This document shows positions 32,702 through 40,566 of a DNA stretch of 40,566 bases, piece after piece. Made by a program: the position numbers and the translations under genes. How positions within the stretch are numbered: position 1 is the stretch's first letter; each line of letters starts with the position of its first letter. Under the pieces are notes generated by a model. The model ran no database searches. It saw nothing but the letters and a program-made list of their open reading frames with translations, and was not told the DNA's origin. This stretch comes from CAYUNA01 sp047629355 (GTDB lineage: Bacteria; Bacteroidota; Bacteroidia; Chitinophagales; Saprospiraceae), in assembly GCA_047629355.1 (NCBI GenBank), contig JBLHWU010000019.1, positions 1-40,566 of the forward strand. The letters run 5' to 3'.

Positions 32702-33958
32702 ATGACATTTGAAGATTTGAATTTGATAGCGCCGATTTTAAAAGCAGTTAAAGCAAAGGGATATACCGAGCCGACACCGATTCAGGAGAAGGCAATTCCA
32801 TTAATTTTAAACGAACAAGATGTATTAGGCTGTGCGCAAACGGGAACAGGAAAGACCGCCGCTTTTGCCATTCCGATTATTCAATTGATTGAACAATTGG
32901 ACGAGCCACAGAATGGGAGACGAGTACCAATTCGGGCATTAATCGTTACGCCAACCCGTGAATTAGCGATTCAAATAGAAGAAAATATCGACGCATATAG
33001 TCGGCATACAAGTATCCGTCAAGCGGTAGTTTTTGGTGGCGTAAGTCAGCATTCACAGGTGCAAAAATTGAAGCAAGGTGTAGATATTTTGGTGGCAACA
33101 CCAGGTCGATTGTTGGATTTGATAAATCAAGGTTATGTTAGCTTGAGCCAGATAAAAATGTTCGTATTGGATGAGGCTGACCGAATGTTGGACATGGGTT
33201 TTATCAATGACATTCGCAAGTTGTTGAAGTTGTTGCCGAGTAAGCGACAGTCCTTGTTTTTCTCTGCGACGATGCCTGATAATATTGTGAAATTATCGAA
33301 TCAGATTTTGAATAATCCGACGAAAGTAGAGGTAACGCCTGCTTCTTCGACGGCAGAAACGATTCAGCAATTTGTCTATTATACCAATCGGACATCGAAA
33401 GGTAGCTTGTTGTTACATGTTTTAGAAAGTCCAAAAATTGAGCAGGTTTTGGTTTTTTCGCGAACTAAACGTGGTGCAGATAGAGTGACGAAGAATTTGA
33501 AGAAATTTGGAATTACGGCTGCTGCAATTCATGGTGATAAAGCACAAAATCAGCGACAAAAAGCCTTGAAGCAATTCAAAGACGGGCAGCTTCGAGTGTT
33601 GGTGGCGACGGATATTGCGGCGCGAGGGATTGACATCAATCAATTGAAATTTGTTATCAATTACGACATTCCTAATTTGCCAGAAAGTTACGTTCACCGT
33701 ATCGGTCGGTCAGGTCGGGCAGGGGAGGAAGGTATCGCGATTTCGTTATGCGAACCAGAAGAAAATATGTTCATTAGAGACATTGAAAAGTTGACGAAAA
33801 AGCGAATTCGAGTGATAAAAATCAATCCATTTCCACAAACGGAACGCCCAATGTCGGATGCGGAGAAAAAAGAATGGAATAAAGAAAAACAGCGACGAAA
33901 GCAGGAGTTTTTTGCGAATCGTAAGAAGAGTGGAGGAGGCTACGGAGGACGGCGATAA
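32702..33958 (+). CDS. DEAD-box ATP-dependent RNA helicase, RhlE-like
   Basis: RNA helicase of 418 residues that remodels RNA, for example in ribosome assembly or cold adaptation. Helicase motifs in order: Q motif EPTPIQEKAIP, Walker A AQTGTGKT (residues 45-52), PTRELAIQ, TPGRLLD, LDEADRMLDMGF, FSATMP, then RecA-like domain 2 with VFSRTKRGADRV, ATDIAARGIDINQL and YVHRIGRSGRAGE. The short basic tail ends KKSGGGYGGRR, a likely RNA contact. It is followed by a terminator shared with the convergent molybdoenzyme gene. Confidence 0.95.
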   Translation: MTFEDLNLIAPILKAVKAKGYTEPTPIQEKAIPLILNEQDVLGCAQTGTGKTAAFAIPIIQLIEQLDEPQNGRRVPIRALIVTPTRELAIQIEENIDAYSRHTSIRQAVVFGGVSQHSQVQKLKQGVDILVATPGRLLDLINQGYVSLSQIKMFVLDEADRMLDMGFINDIRKLLKLLPSKRQSLFFSATMPDNIVKLSNQILNNPTKVEVTPASSTAETIQQFVYYTNRTSKGSLLLHVLESPKIEQVLVFSRTKRGADRVTKNLKKFGITAAAIHGDKAQNQRQKALKQFKDGQLRVLVATDIAARGIDINQLKFVINYDIPNLPESYVHRIGRSGRAGEEGIAISLCEPEENMFIRDIEKLTKKRIRVIKINPFPQTERPMSDAEKKEWNKEKQRRKQEFFANRKKSGGGYGGRR

Positions 33959-33968
33959 AACATTCAAG

Positions 33969-34004
33969 AAAGGCTGCAAAAATCATTCGATTCTTGCAGC
34001 CTTT
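33969..34004. terminator. Terminator between the helicase and molybdoenzyme genes
   Basis: An 11-bp stem AAAGGCTGCAA / TTGCAGCCTTT with an inner AATC / GATT pairing is followed by a T-run on the + strand. The genes on either side converge. Confidence 0.82.
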
Positions 34005-34009
34005 TTTTG

Positions 34010-36304
34010 TTACGCTTTTTCCATTTTTACCACAATTGATTTACTCACCGGTGTCTCACTCTTCCTCGCAAATTCATTCACAGGAATCAACGGATTTGCC
34101 TCTGGAAAATACGTCCCAATACACCCACGTGGAATGTCATAAACGACGACCATAAAATGCGGTGCTTCTCGTTTCTCCCCTTCATACGTGCTACTCAAAT
34201 CCACAAATCCCTCATTTTTAACACCAAATTCTTTCGCATCTTCTGCATTCATCAACACAACCCGTCGTCCATTTTTGATGCCTCGATAACGGTCATCTAA
34301 ACCGTAAATTGTCGTATTAAACTGGTCATGACTTCGAATGGTCATCATTAAAAATTCATTCTTTTTTAGCTTATGAATTGTTCGTTTATTGATGGTGAAA
34401 TTCGCCTTGCCGGTTGCTGTTTTAAAATCACCATCTCGCGCACCGTTTGGTAAATAAAAGCCACCCTCATTGCGTACTCTTTCATTATAATTATCAAAGC
34501 CTGGAATCGTTTTTTCGATGACATCCCGAATGCGGTCGTAGTCTTCAATTAAGTCCATCCAATCCACTTTGGAATGCTTCAAAGTTGCTGTCGCCAATTC
34601 TGCAACAATTGCAGGTTCACTTTTTAAATGAGTTGATGCTGGTTCTAAACCGCCATTTGATTGATGGACAATTCCCATTGAATTTTCTACGGTAACAAAT
34701 TGATTACCAAATTCTTGGGTGTCAATTTCTGTTCGTCCGAGGCACGGTAAAATGATAGCCGTCTTTCCAGTTACCAAATGACTTCGATTGAGTTTCGTCG
34801 AGACTTGCACGGTCATTGAGCAATTTTGTAAAGCTTTTGCCGTGTACTCTGTATCAGGCGTGGCAGAGAGGAAGTTTCCGCCCATTGCAAAGAAAATTTT
34901 CGCCTTGCTTTCGCCCATTGCTTTGATGGCTTGGACGGTGTTGTAGCCGTGTTCCGTTGGAGGATTGAAATCGAAATTTTCCTTTAATTTTTTTGCAAAA
35001 TCAGGTTTTAAAATCTCCCAAATTCCCATCGTTCGGTCGCCTTGCACATTGCTATGCCCGCGCACTGGACAAGTACCTGCGCCGGGTTTTCCGATACTAC
35101 CTTTTAGCAATAATAAATTGACGACTTCGCGGATATTATCCACGCCATTTTTATGTTGCGTCAAGCCCATGGCCCAGCAGATGATGATTTTCTTTTTTCG
35201 AGCAATTAAATCCGCCGCTTTTTGAATCTCTTTTTTTGAAACACCGCTTGCCGCAATCAATTCTTCTAAATTCTCTTTTTCTAAATCTATTAAAAAATCG
35301 TCAATGTCTTTTGTACTGTTTTTAATAAAATCATGGTCAAAAACGCTTCCTGGTTTGGCATTTTCAGCAGTAACCATCATTTTTAAAATGGCTTTTAATA
35401 AAGCAACATCTTCGTTAATTTTTACCTGTAAATACAAGTCCGTCAACGTCGTTCCACCAAACAACATATCTTTTGGATGCTGCGGATGTTTGAACTTTAT
35501 TAGCCCCGTTTCTTTCAAAGGATTGATGGAAATAATCTTCGCGCCCGCTTTTTTTGCCTTCTGCAATGCTGACAACATTCGAGGGTGATTCGTCCCTGGA
35601 TTTTGACCAATAACGATGATTAAATCGGTTATATAAAAATCCTCCAAACGCACTGACCCTTTACCAATTCCAACCGTTTCCGAAAGGGCAACACCGCTGG
35701 ATTCGTGACACATATTTGAGCAATCGGGCATGTTATTCGTGCCGTATTGACGAACAAATAACTGGTATAAAAATGCCGCTTCATTGCTCGTTCGACCAGA
35801 AGTATAAAAAATGGCTTCATTCGGCGAAGCCAACCCATTTAATTCTTTGGCAATGATTGAAAAAGCATCTTCCCAACTGATTTTTTCATAATGAGAACTG
35901 CCTTCTTTCAAAATCATCGGATGCGTCAAACGCCCACTTTTCCCAATTTTGTAATCTGACCAATGGGACATTTCTTCGATGCTGTGTTGTTGGAAAAAAT
36001 CAGGAGTGACCCGTTCTGCAGTCGTTTCTTCGGCTACGGCTTTGACTCCATTTTCACAATATTCGCCGAGCGCAGAACGGTCTTTGGCATCGTCGGGGTC
36101 GGGCCACGCACAGCCTGGACAGTCATAGCCATTGACTTGATTGAGGGAAAATAAAGACTTGCTACAATTGGTGGCATTGCCTTCGCGAGCGATGTGTTTG
36201 AAAGAAGAAGTTAGTGCTGCTGCCCCTGCAGCAACGGTTTCGGGCTTGGATAAGATAATTTCTTCGTTTTCAATCGGGGGTGTTACGAGTATATTCTTTT
36301 TCAT
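34010..36304 (-). CDS. FdhF/YdeP family molybdopterin oxidoreductase
   Basis: Molybdoenzyme of 764 residues in the YdeP branch of the formate dehydrogenase / DMSO reductase superfamily. The N-terminal iron-sulfur region has Cys62 and Cys65 in YDCPGCAWPDP and Cys83 in EYCENG, a spacing typical for YdeP but unlike the four-Cys pattern of classic formate dehydrogenases. The active-site region reads CSNMCHESSGVAL. Cys199-His200 align with the Sec140-His141 pair of E. coli FdhF, so a cysteine would bind the metal. Cofactor-binding parts include VIGQNPGTNHPRML, KAGAKIISINPLKETG and GTCPVRGHSNVQGDR. It has no Tat signal, so it is cytoplasmic. The physiological substrate of YdeP proteins is not settled. 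It diverges from the formate-tetrahydrofolate ligase gene across a 956-bp repeat array. Confidence 0.88.
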   Translation of the reverse strand: MKKNILVTPPIENEEIILSKPETVAAGAAALTSSFKHIAREGNATNCSKSLFSLNQVNGYDCPGCAWPDPDDAKDRSALGEYCENGVKAVAEETTAERVTPDFFQQHSIEEMSHWSDYKIGKSGRLTHPMILKEGSSHYEKISWEDAFSIIAKELNGLASPNEAIFYTSGRTSNEAAFLYQLFVRQYGTNNMPDCSNMCHESSGVALSETVGIGKGSVRLEDFYITDLIIVIGQNPGTNHPRMLSALQKAKKAGAKIISINPLKETGLIKFKHPQHPKDMLFGGTTLTDLYLQVKINEDVALLKAILKMMVTAENAKPGSVFDHDFIKNSTKDIDDFLIDLEKENLEELIAASGVSKKEIQKAADLIARKKKIIICWAMGLTQHKNGVDNIREVVNLLLLKGSIGKPGAGTCPVRGHSNVQGDRTMGIWEILKPDFAKKLKENFDFNPPTEHGYNTVQAIKAMGESKAKIFFAMGGNFLSATPDTEYTAKALQNCSMTVQVSTKLNRSHLVTGKTAIILPCLGRTEIDTQEFGNQFVTVENSMGIVHQSNGGLEPASTHLKSEPAIVAELATATLKHSKVDWMDLIEDYDRIRDVIEKTIPGFDNYNERVRNEGGFYLPNGARDGDFKTATGKANFTINKRTIHKLKKNEFLMMTIRSHDQFNTTIYGLDDRYRGIKNGRRVVLMNAEDAKEFGVKNEGFVDLSSTYEGEKREAPHFMVVVYDIPRGCIGTYFPEANPLIPVNEFARKSETPVSKSIVVKMEKA

Positions 36305-36373
36305 AATTTGGTGGTGAACTTGTTTTTAAAGTGAAAACTGAGAACAAAATCTCTCTTTCAAAAATCGTACTTT

Positions 36374-36537
36374 ACTAAGTAATGCGTAGTAATTAATCAG
36401 GTAAAATTTTTAGACAAGGTTTTTTCGATAGTTTTCTTTTAAAAAAAAGGCTTGAATAATCCTTTTATTGAAGTCTTTTTTTAAAGAAAACTATCGAAAA
36501 AAAGATGTTTAAAAATTACCTACTTACGTGTTACTTA
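36374..36537. repeat. Long inverted repeat, TTCGATAGTTTTC type, copy 1
   Basis: The arms are about 65 bp and imperfect: CTAAGTAATGCGTAGTAATT at the left against TTAAGTAACACGTAAGTAGG from the right strand. They share TTTTTTCGATAGTTTTCTTT exactly. The centre is AAGGCTTGAATAATCCTTTT. It is the first of four elements that abut each other between the molybdoenzyme and fhs genes. Confidence 0.8.
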
Positions 36538-36542
36538 ATACC

Positions 36543-36729
36543 GTGTAACAAAATTTTTTATGTATTTTGACAAAGGGAGTTTGAGGGATAAAAGTGGTTT
36601 GCAAAAATCGCTTTTATCCTTCAAAAATCCCATCCGCCTCGCCGCAGGCGAGGCGCACTGTTTTTTTGAAGCTCGAAAATCTTGCTATTTTCTCGTTTCT
36701 TAAAAATTAAATTAACTTTTGTCACAGTG
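36543..36729 (+). repeat. MITE-like element of the GTTTGAGG family, full copy, plus orientation
   Basis: It starts GTGTAACAAAATTTTTTATG and ends with the inverse TTAACTTTTGTCACAG. The interior has GACAAAGGGAGTTTGAGGGA, a hairpin returning at CTTTTATCCTTCAAA, the perfect GC stem GCCTCGCC / GGCGAGGC, GCACTG and GAAGCTCGAAAATCTTGCTA. It corresponds part for part to the minus-strand copy at 8181-8363. Confidence 0.82.
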
Positions 36730-36732
36730 TAC

Positions 36733-36898
36733 TAAGTACGTAACACTATTTATTGGGGTAATTTGAAAACATCTTTATTCCGCTATTTTCCTCTTAAAAA
36801 TAGTTCCGTGATGTAGACCATGCAACGATTTTTAAAAGAAAACTATCGAAAAAATCTTGCTTTCAAATTTTACCCCAATAAATAATGTTACGTACTTA
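36733..36898. repeat. Long inverted repeat, TTCGATAGTTTTC type, copy 2
   Basis: The arms are about 60 bp: TAAGTACGTAACACTATTTA at the left against TAAGTACGTAACATTATTTA from the right strand, followed by TTGGGGTAA in both. The right half carries GAAAACTATCGAAAAAATCT as in copy 1, while the left half has the altered form TTTATTCCGCTATTTTC. The right end overlaps the start of the next element by about three bases. Confidence 0.82.
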
Positions 36899-37092
36899 AG
36901 TAACGGTAAAAAAATAACTCCGCCAACTACCAAGTATTTCTTTTGTCCTTATTTTCCACTTTTGAAACAGTCATTATGTATAGATAATTCCTATTTAAAA
37001 AGTAAACATCTTTTGTCATTTCGACCGAAGTGGAGAAAAAGAACAAAATAAACGTTGTTAGTTGGCGGACTTATTATTTTACCCTTAACTAA
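36896..37092 (+). repeat. MITE-like element of the GTAACGGTAAAA family, plus orientation
   Basis: The ends TTAAGTAACGGTAAAAAAAT and, from the right strand, TTAGTTAAGGGTAAAATAAT form inverted repeats of about 33 bp leading to TCCGCCAACT. The interior is nearly identical to that at 23321-23510. The remaining 37093-37187 shows no gene or repeat. Confidence 0.87.
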
Positions 37093-37187
37093 GAGCGAAA
37101 TTAGTGTTTTTTATCAAAATTAGCTTTTTAAAATAGTCGTTCCGTATCTATTTCTGTTCTTTTCTTCATCATTCTCCTTAAAATTTA

Positions 37188-37195
37188 TACATTTG
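37188..37195 (+). promoter_or_regulatory. Putative -7 box for fhs
   Basis: TACATTTG matches TAnnTTTG in full, 65 bases before the start codon, giving a leader of about 58 nt. No TTG is at the ideal -33 spacing. Confidence 0.5.
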
Positions 37196-37260
37196 TCAAG
37201 TTTTTAAAACTAACCAAATTGTAAAATCGCCCTGCTTACCACAGGCAAAAACATATATAA

Positions 37261-38940
37261 ATGTCTCATAATTTTTCTGATATTGAAATTGCTCAGGCAG
37301 CAACCATGCGCCATATCAAAACCATTGCTGCCAAGTTAAGCATTGAGGAAGATGATTTGGAAATGTATGGAAAATACAAAGCCAAATTGCCGCTGAATTT
37401 TTTGAATGAAACCCAAATTGCGGAAGGTAATCTTGTATTGGTAACGGCAATGACGCCAACGCCTGCAGGTGAAGGAAAAACTACAACTTCTATTGGATTG
37501 ACCGAAGGTTTGAATAAAATTGGGAAGCAAACAACTGTAGTTTTACGTGAACCTTCCTTGGGTCCTGTTTTTGGAATCAAAGGTGGTGCAGCAGGCGGCG
37601 GCTATGCGCAAGTTGTGCCGATGGAAGATATTAATTTGCATTTTACAGGTGATTTTTCGGCGATAGAAAAGGCGAATAATTTGCTGTCGGCCTTGATTGA
37701 TAATAACATTCAAAACAAAAATCACAATCTAAATATCGACCCACGAACCATCGTTTGGAAACGGGTGATGGACATGAACGACCGTGCGTTGCGGGACATT
37801 ACGATTGGTCTGGGAGGGACTGGAAATGGGATTCCGCGACAAGATAGTTTCAATATTACGCCAGCTTCTGAGGTGATGGCGATTTTGTGCATGTCCGAAA
37901 GTTTTGCGGACTTGAAAGCGCGATTGGGTAATATTTTTATTGGTTATACTTTTACAAAAGAACCGATTTTTGCGAGAGATTTGAAGGCAGAAAATGCAAT
38001 GGCAATTTTGTTGAAAGACGCAATCATGCCGAATTTAGTGCAAACTCTGGAAGGCAATCCTGCCATTATTCACGGTGGACCATTTGCGAATATCGCGCAA
38101 GGAACGAATACGATTATTGCGACTAAAATGGGACTTTCCTTGTCTGATTATGTGGTGACGGAAGCGGGTTTTGGTGCAGATTTAGGGGCAGAGAAGTTTT
38201 TGAATATCAAATGCGTTTCGGGTGGATTAAGTCCAAAGGCATTGGTGTTGGTGGCCACGATTCGGGCATTGCGGCATCATGGTGGTGCGAAAAAAGAGGA
38301 GTACAATACGCCGAATTTAGAACGGGTAATGGAAGGTTTTGCTAACTTGGAAAAGCACATTGAAAATTGTAAAAAATTTGGATTGAATCCAGTTGTTGCT
38401 ATCAATGCCTTTCCGTCAGACACTACTGAAGAAGTCGAATTTATTCAGAAGAAATGTGCAGAACTGGGTGTGAAAGCAGTTGTTGCACGAGGTTGGGCAG
38501 ATGGTGGAGACGGGATGACGGATTTGGCGAAAGCCGTGGTTGTAGAAGTTGAAACAGGTAAAAATAAATTCAAAGCGCTTTACGATTGGTCCTTGCCGAT
38601 TACAGAAAAAATTGAAATTATTGCGAAAGAAATTTATGGCGCGGATGGCGTAGAATATGCGAGTCAAGCCAAGATTGATTTGCGAAAAATTGAAGCATTA
38701 GGCTTAAGCAGCTTGCCTATTTGTATGGCAAAAACGCAAAAATCCTTTTCTGATAATGCGAAGTTATTGGGACGACCGACGGGTTTTACGGTTGGGATTC
38801 GAGAGTTTGAATATGCGGTAGGTGCAGGATTTATCATTCCAATTTTAGGGAAAATGATGCGGATGCCGGGCTTGCCGAGTGTGCCTGCGAGTGAGGGAAT
38901 GTCGATTGATGATAATGGGGTGATTTCTGGCTTGTCGTAG
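37261..38940 (+). CDS. fhs: Formate-tetrahydrofolate ligase
   Basis: Enzyme of 559 residues that joins formate to tetrahydrofolate using ATP, giving 10-formyl-THF for one-carbon metabolism. The P-loop is TPTPAGEGKTTTSIGLTEGL near residue 65. Other family segments are REPSLGPVFGIKGGAAGGGY, NIDPRTIVWKRVMDMNDRAL, EAGFGADLGAEKFLNIKC and VGAGFIIPILGKMMRMPGLP. Length is normal. The molybdoenzyme gene related to formate dehydrogenase diverges upstream. The 450 bp downstream contain a repeat and a terminator but no gene. Confidence 0.96.
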   Translation: MSHNFSDIEIAQAATMRHIKTIAAKLSIEEDDLEMYGKYKAKLPLNFLNETQIAEGNLVLVTAMTPTPAGEGKTTTSIGLTEGLNKIGKQTTVVLREPSLGPVFGIKGGAAGGGYAQVVPMEDINLHFTGDFSAIEKANNLLSALIDNNIQNKNHNLNIDPRTIVWKRVMDMNDRALRDITIGLGGTGNGIPRQDSFNITPASEVMAILCMSESFADLKARLGNIFIGYTFTKEPIFARDLKAENAMAILLKDAIMPNLVQTLEGNPAIIHGGPFANIAQGTNTIIATKMGLSLSDYVVTEAGFGADLGAEKFLNIKCVSGGLSPKALVLVATIRALRHHGGAKKEEYNTPNLERVMEGFANLEKHIENCKKFGLNPVVAINAFPSDTTEEVEFIQKKCAELGVKAVVARGWADGGDGMTDLAKAVVVEVETGKNKFKALYDWSLPITEKIEIIAKEIYGADGVEYASQAKIDLRKIEALGLSSLPICMAKTQKSFSDNAKLLGRPTGFTVGIREFEYAVGAGFIIPILGKMMRMPGLPSVPASEGMSIDDNGVISGLS

Positions 38941-39008
38941 ATTTTTTTTTGTAAAATGGATTCAATTTTTAGAAATAATGTTCAAAATATTATAACGAAA
39001 ATTTTAAA

Positions 39009-39185
39009 AATCCTGAAAGGATTAAATATGAATAACCACGGATGAAATCCATGGTATTGAACGTGCGAAAACGTAACTCTGAAGGAGTTGAATGTCAATT
39101 ATATTCAATCCCTTCAGAATTTTTGCGCTTTATCAAATGTCCCTGAATTGCATTTGGGGCTATTCATATTCATCCACTTCGTGGA
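39009..39185. repeat. GAATAACC-type palindromic repeat, full copy
   Basis: It opens with AATCCT-GAA-AGGATT, then GAATAACC with stem CCACGGAT / ATCCATGG. The centre pairs CTGAAGGAGTTGAAT with ATTCAATCCCTTCAG. The right arm has a weaker stem (TCCCTGAAT / ATTTGGGG) followed by CTATTCATATTC, and the element closes with ATCCAC-TTC-GTGGAT. Stem sequences differ from the copies at 1778 and 7976 while pairing is kept in nearly all of them. Confidence 0.82.
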
Positions 39186-39324
39186 TAGGTAATGAGTGCA
39201 AAACCTTCAATTTTTAGGTGCTTTGACAAATGCCGTGAAATCTAAATTTGTTAGTAAGAAGTACCCGCTACTACAGGCTTGCAATCACGAGACTTATCAA
39301 AGAATCGCATTTTTAAACAAAAAT

Positions 39325-39351
39325 GGCGCGAAAACATTTAGTTTTCACGCC
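39325..39351. terminator. Hairpin terminator downstream of the type IX-sorted thioredoxin gene
   Basis: The stem GGCGCGAAAAC / GTTTTCACGCC has one imperfect position and loop ATTTA. A T-run follows on the + strand and an A/T-rich tract lies on the other side, so it can stop the minus-strand gene as well as any read-through from fhs. Confidence 0.75.
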
Positions 39352-39360
39352 CTTTTTTTA

Positions 39361-39394
39361 TAAATTAATATTACCAATTGGCAATATTAATTTA
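39361..39394. other. Near-perfect 34-bp palindrome over a stop codon
   Basis: TAAATTAATATTACCA and TGGCAATATTAATTTA pair with a single mismatch pair around ATTG-type centre bases. The last three bases are the stop codon of the thioredoxin-like gene. It may be an additional transcript-end structure. Confidence 0.7.
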
Positions 39395-40108
39395 GTTCTT
39401 ATTAAACTTTTTAGAAGCTACTGTCTTGCCATTTGCTGACAAGTTCACGAAATAAATACCAGAAGCCAAGTCTGCAACATTTACATTAAAAGTAGTTGCT
39501 GTATTAACTGCTTGCACAGCGACAACTTTACCTAAAATGTTAACGATAGTCGCTTGGTCAACGTTTTTATCAATTGCTGACAAATCAATCGTCAACGAAG
39601 CTGTTACTGGATTTGGGAAAAGGTCAATCAATGCCGCAGTTTGTATTGCTTCACTAACGTTACTTGGATTGTTTGGATTATCCAAAGTGATGACGGTGTT
39701 GATGGCGTCTTTAATAGTAGAAAGCGAAGTTGCATTGTATACATCGTGTGTGATTTCATAATCACTTGGACGGATAATACCTACTGTTGGGAAACCAAGT
39801 GGTGCGTAAATGCTCAAATCTAAAGACAATGGTGCGCTTTCGTTCATGATTGGGTAAGTAGAATCACCAATCCAGTCACCCATGGTATTGCTACCGGTAC
39901 CGTTCAAATCGTCAGCGTTTGTACCACGGTCTCCTTCATAAAACATTACTCTAACTTGACCCGTACCATCTGGACCATACGCATCATGCAAATCTTGCAA
40001 GTAATGTCCTTGGTGGAAAGTCCAACATGGAGGGCACCAAGTTGCAGAAATATCCAAAACAACAATTTTACCAGCGTCCAAGTGCTCAATAGTTCGTGGT
40101 AAACTCAA
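39392..40108 (-). pseudogene. Thioredoxin-like protein with type IX secretion sorting domain, 5' end lost
   Basis: The readable product has 238 residues. The thioredoxin-like start has the active site Cys25-Pro-Pro-Cys28 in DISATWCPPCWTFHQGHYL, preceded by LPRTIEHLDAGKIVVL. From about residue 160 the protein has a type IX sorting domain (LFPNPVTASLTIDL, then GIYFVNLSANGKTVASKKFN), which directs outer membrane passage and surface attachment. Such proteins need an N-terminal Sec signal, and none is present. The frame opens with a TTG that overlaps the stop of the transposase remnant (GCTTGAG). So the signal peptide and any domain before it appear to have been replaced by the remnant. The product would be stranded in the cytosol, if made at all. 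Confidence 0.8.
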
Positions 40109-40566
40109 GCCCTATTAAGGTTGATTTTACCAAGATTAATGATTTTATTTCTGATAGCTTTAATTTTTGGCTGGTGTGGGTCAATCCCACACTCGGTAAT
40201 AATTAAATCTACGATGTGTTCCTTGAAATATTGGACTTTAATATCTGCCATAGAAAATGGTTTTCGTTGTTCTATTGGTTGAGTCAAATTGTAAATTGCT
40301 TTAACCAAAGACACTGTTGTTAAAGCAGTATTAAAATGGAAATGCAATTTTGAATTTGATGGCTTTTTATTTTGCCATCTTTGTCATAAAGATGCTTAAC
40401 TGCAACTCCAAGCATTCTTTTAAGGGACGGAGAGTACAAGGTTGCTTCGTAAATACAAAAATCTTCTTCTTTCACACAGCAAGTAAAATAGGTCTCTTCT
40501 AATTCTCGAATACTTACCTGCCCCAAGTACTTTGTCTTCGCTCCTTTTCTTCTTGGATGTGGTCCA
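40103..40566 (-). pseudogene. Transposase remnant, 3' part, internally deleted and frameshifted
   Basis: Two minus-strand pieces in different frames look like parts of one DDE-type transposase (IS4-like, by overall character). The upstream piece runs off the window edge and contains RRKGAKTKYLGQVSIRELEE, YEATLYSPSLKRMLGVAVKH and DKDGKIKSHQI. The second, ending near 40105, contains KLHFHFNTALTTVSLVKAIY, RKPFSMADIKVQYFKEHIVD and IKAIRNKIINLGKINLNRA. The acidic catalytic part expected between them is missing, so a deletion near 40325-40350 is likely. No terminal inverted repeat is visible at the junction with the thioredoxin-like gene. The family call is from memory of similar C-termini and is not certain. 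Confidence 0.7.

Noticed and set aside
39231..39310. Minus-strand frame with RFFDKSRDCKPVVAGTSY between fhs and the terminator.
   Set aside because: It is under 20 codons and unrecognised, with no leader or family match. It could be the end of a lost gene but cannot be supported.

Overview
The window looks like chromosome of a low-GC Bacteroidota bacterium, probably of the Saprospiria type. Supporting signs are a type IX secretion C-terminal sorting domain, many lipoproteins with short lipoboxes, -7 boxes of the form TAnnTTTG, and Bacteroidota-type conserved hypotheticals. The genus cannot be fixed from the sequence alone. TGA, TAA and TAG are all used as stops and gene density is ordinary.

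Layout. 1-4.1 kb: rmuC and an S9 prolyl-oligopeptidase-type peptidase. 4.2-7.7 kb: a GH20 hexosaminidase lipoprotein and a divergent geranylgeranyl-reductase-like flavoprotein. 7.7-8.4 kb: a gene-free island of palindromic elements. 8.4-13.6 kb: a PlsC-type acyltransferase, a decayed membrane protein gene, a small conserved protein, the AMPylase selO and a zinc-ribbon protein. 13.6-18.6 kb: a MITE-like element, dinB, an oligopeptide-type binding lipoprotein, a TIGR01777 epimerase and a HAD phosphatase. 18.9-23.2 kb: rpsT, a coiled-coil membrane protein, a periplasmic thioredoxin, ubiX, a TrmH-type methyltransferase and a small membrane protein. 23.2-24.4 kb: another MITE-like copy and about 930 bp without a gene. 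24.4-28.8 kb: a lytic transglycosylase with LysM, a SAM methyltransferase, the RNase P RNA and asnS. 29-36.3 kb: a redoxin lipoprotein, fumC, a DEAD-box helicase and a YdeP/FdhF-type molybdoenzyme. 36.3-37.1 kb: a tandem array of four palindromic elements. 37.2-40.6 kb: formate-tetrahydrofolate ligase, a type IX-secreted thioredoxin-like gene that has lost its 5' end, and a transposase remnant running off the window.

Most genes are single housekeeping or envelope functions in short or monocistronic units, often convergent and separated by strong bidirectional hairpin terminators. I see no dedicated defence, secretion or biosynthetic cluster, no CRISPR, no tRNA or rRNA, and no intact mobile element.

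The unusual content is between the genes. At least ten families of short inverted-repeat elements (about 50-250 bp) fill the intergenic spaces. Several occur in both orientations, several supply the stop codons of neighbouring genes, and one family keeps its stems by paired changes between copies. One family forms a helix inside the RNase P RNA, at the position of the variable P12 arm. This repeat landscape is the best candidate for something worth study here. The other notable points are two broken genes (the membrane protein at 9.9-11.2 kb and the beheaded thioredoxin at 39.4-40.1 kb), a promoter that seems to give a leaderless flavoprotein mRNA, and a Cys-type formate-dehydrogenase-like enzyme beside formate-tetrahydrofolate ligase.
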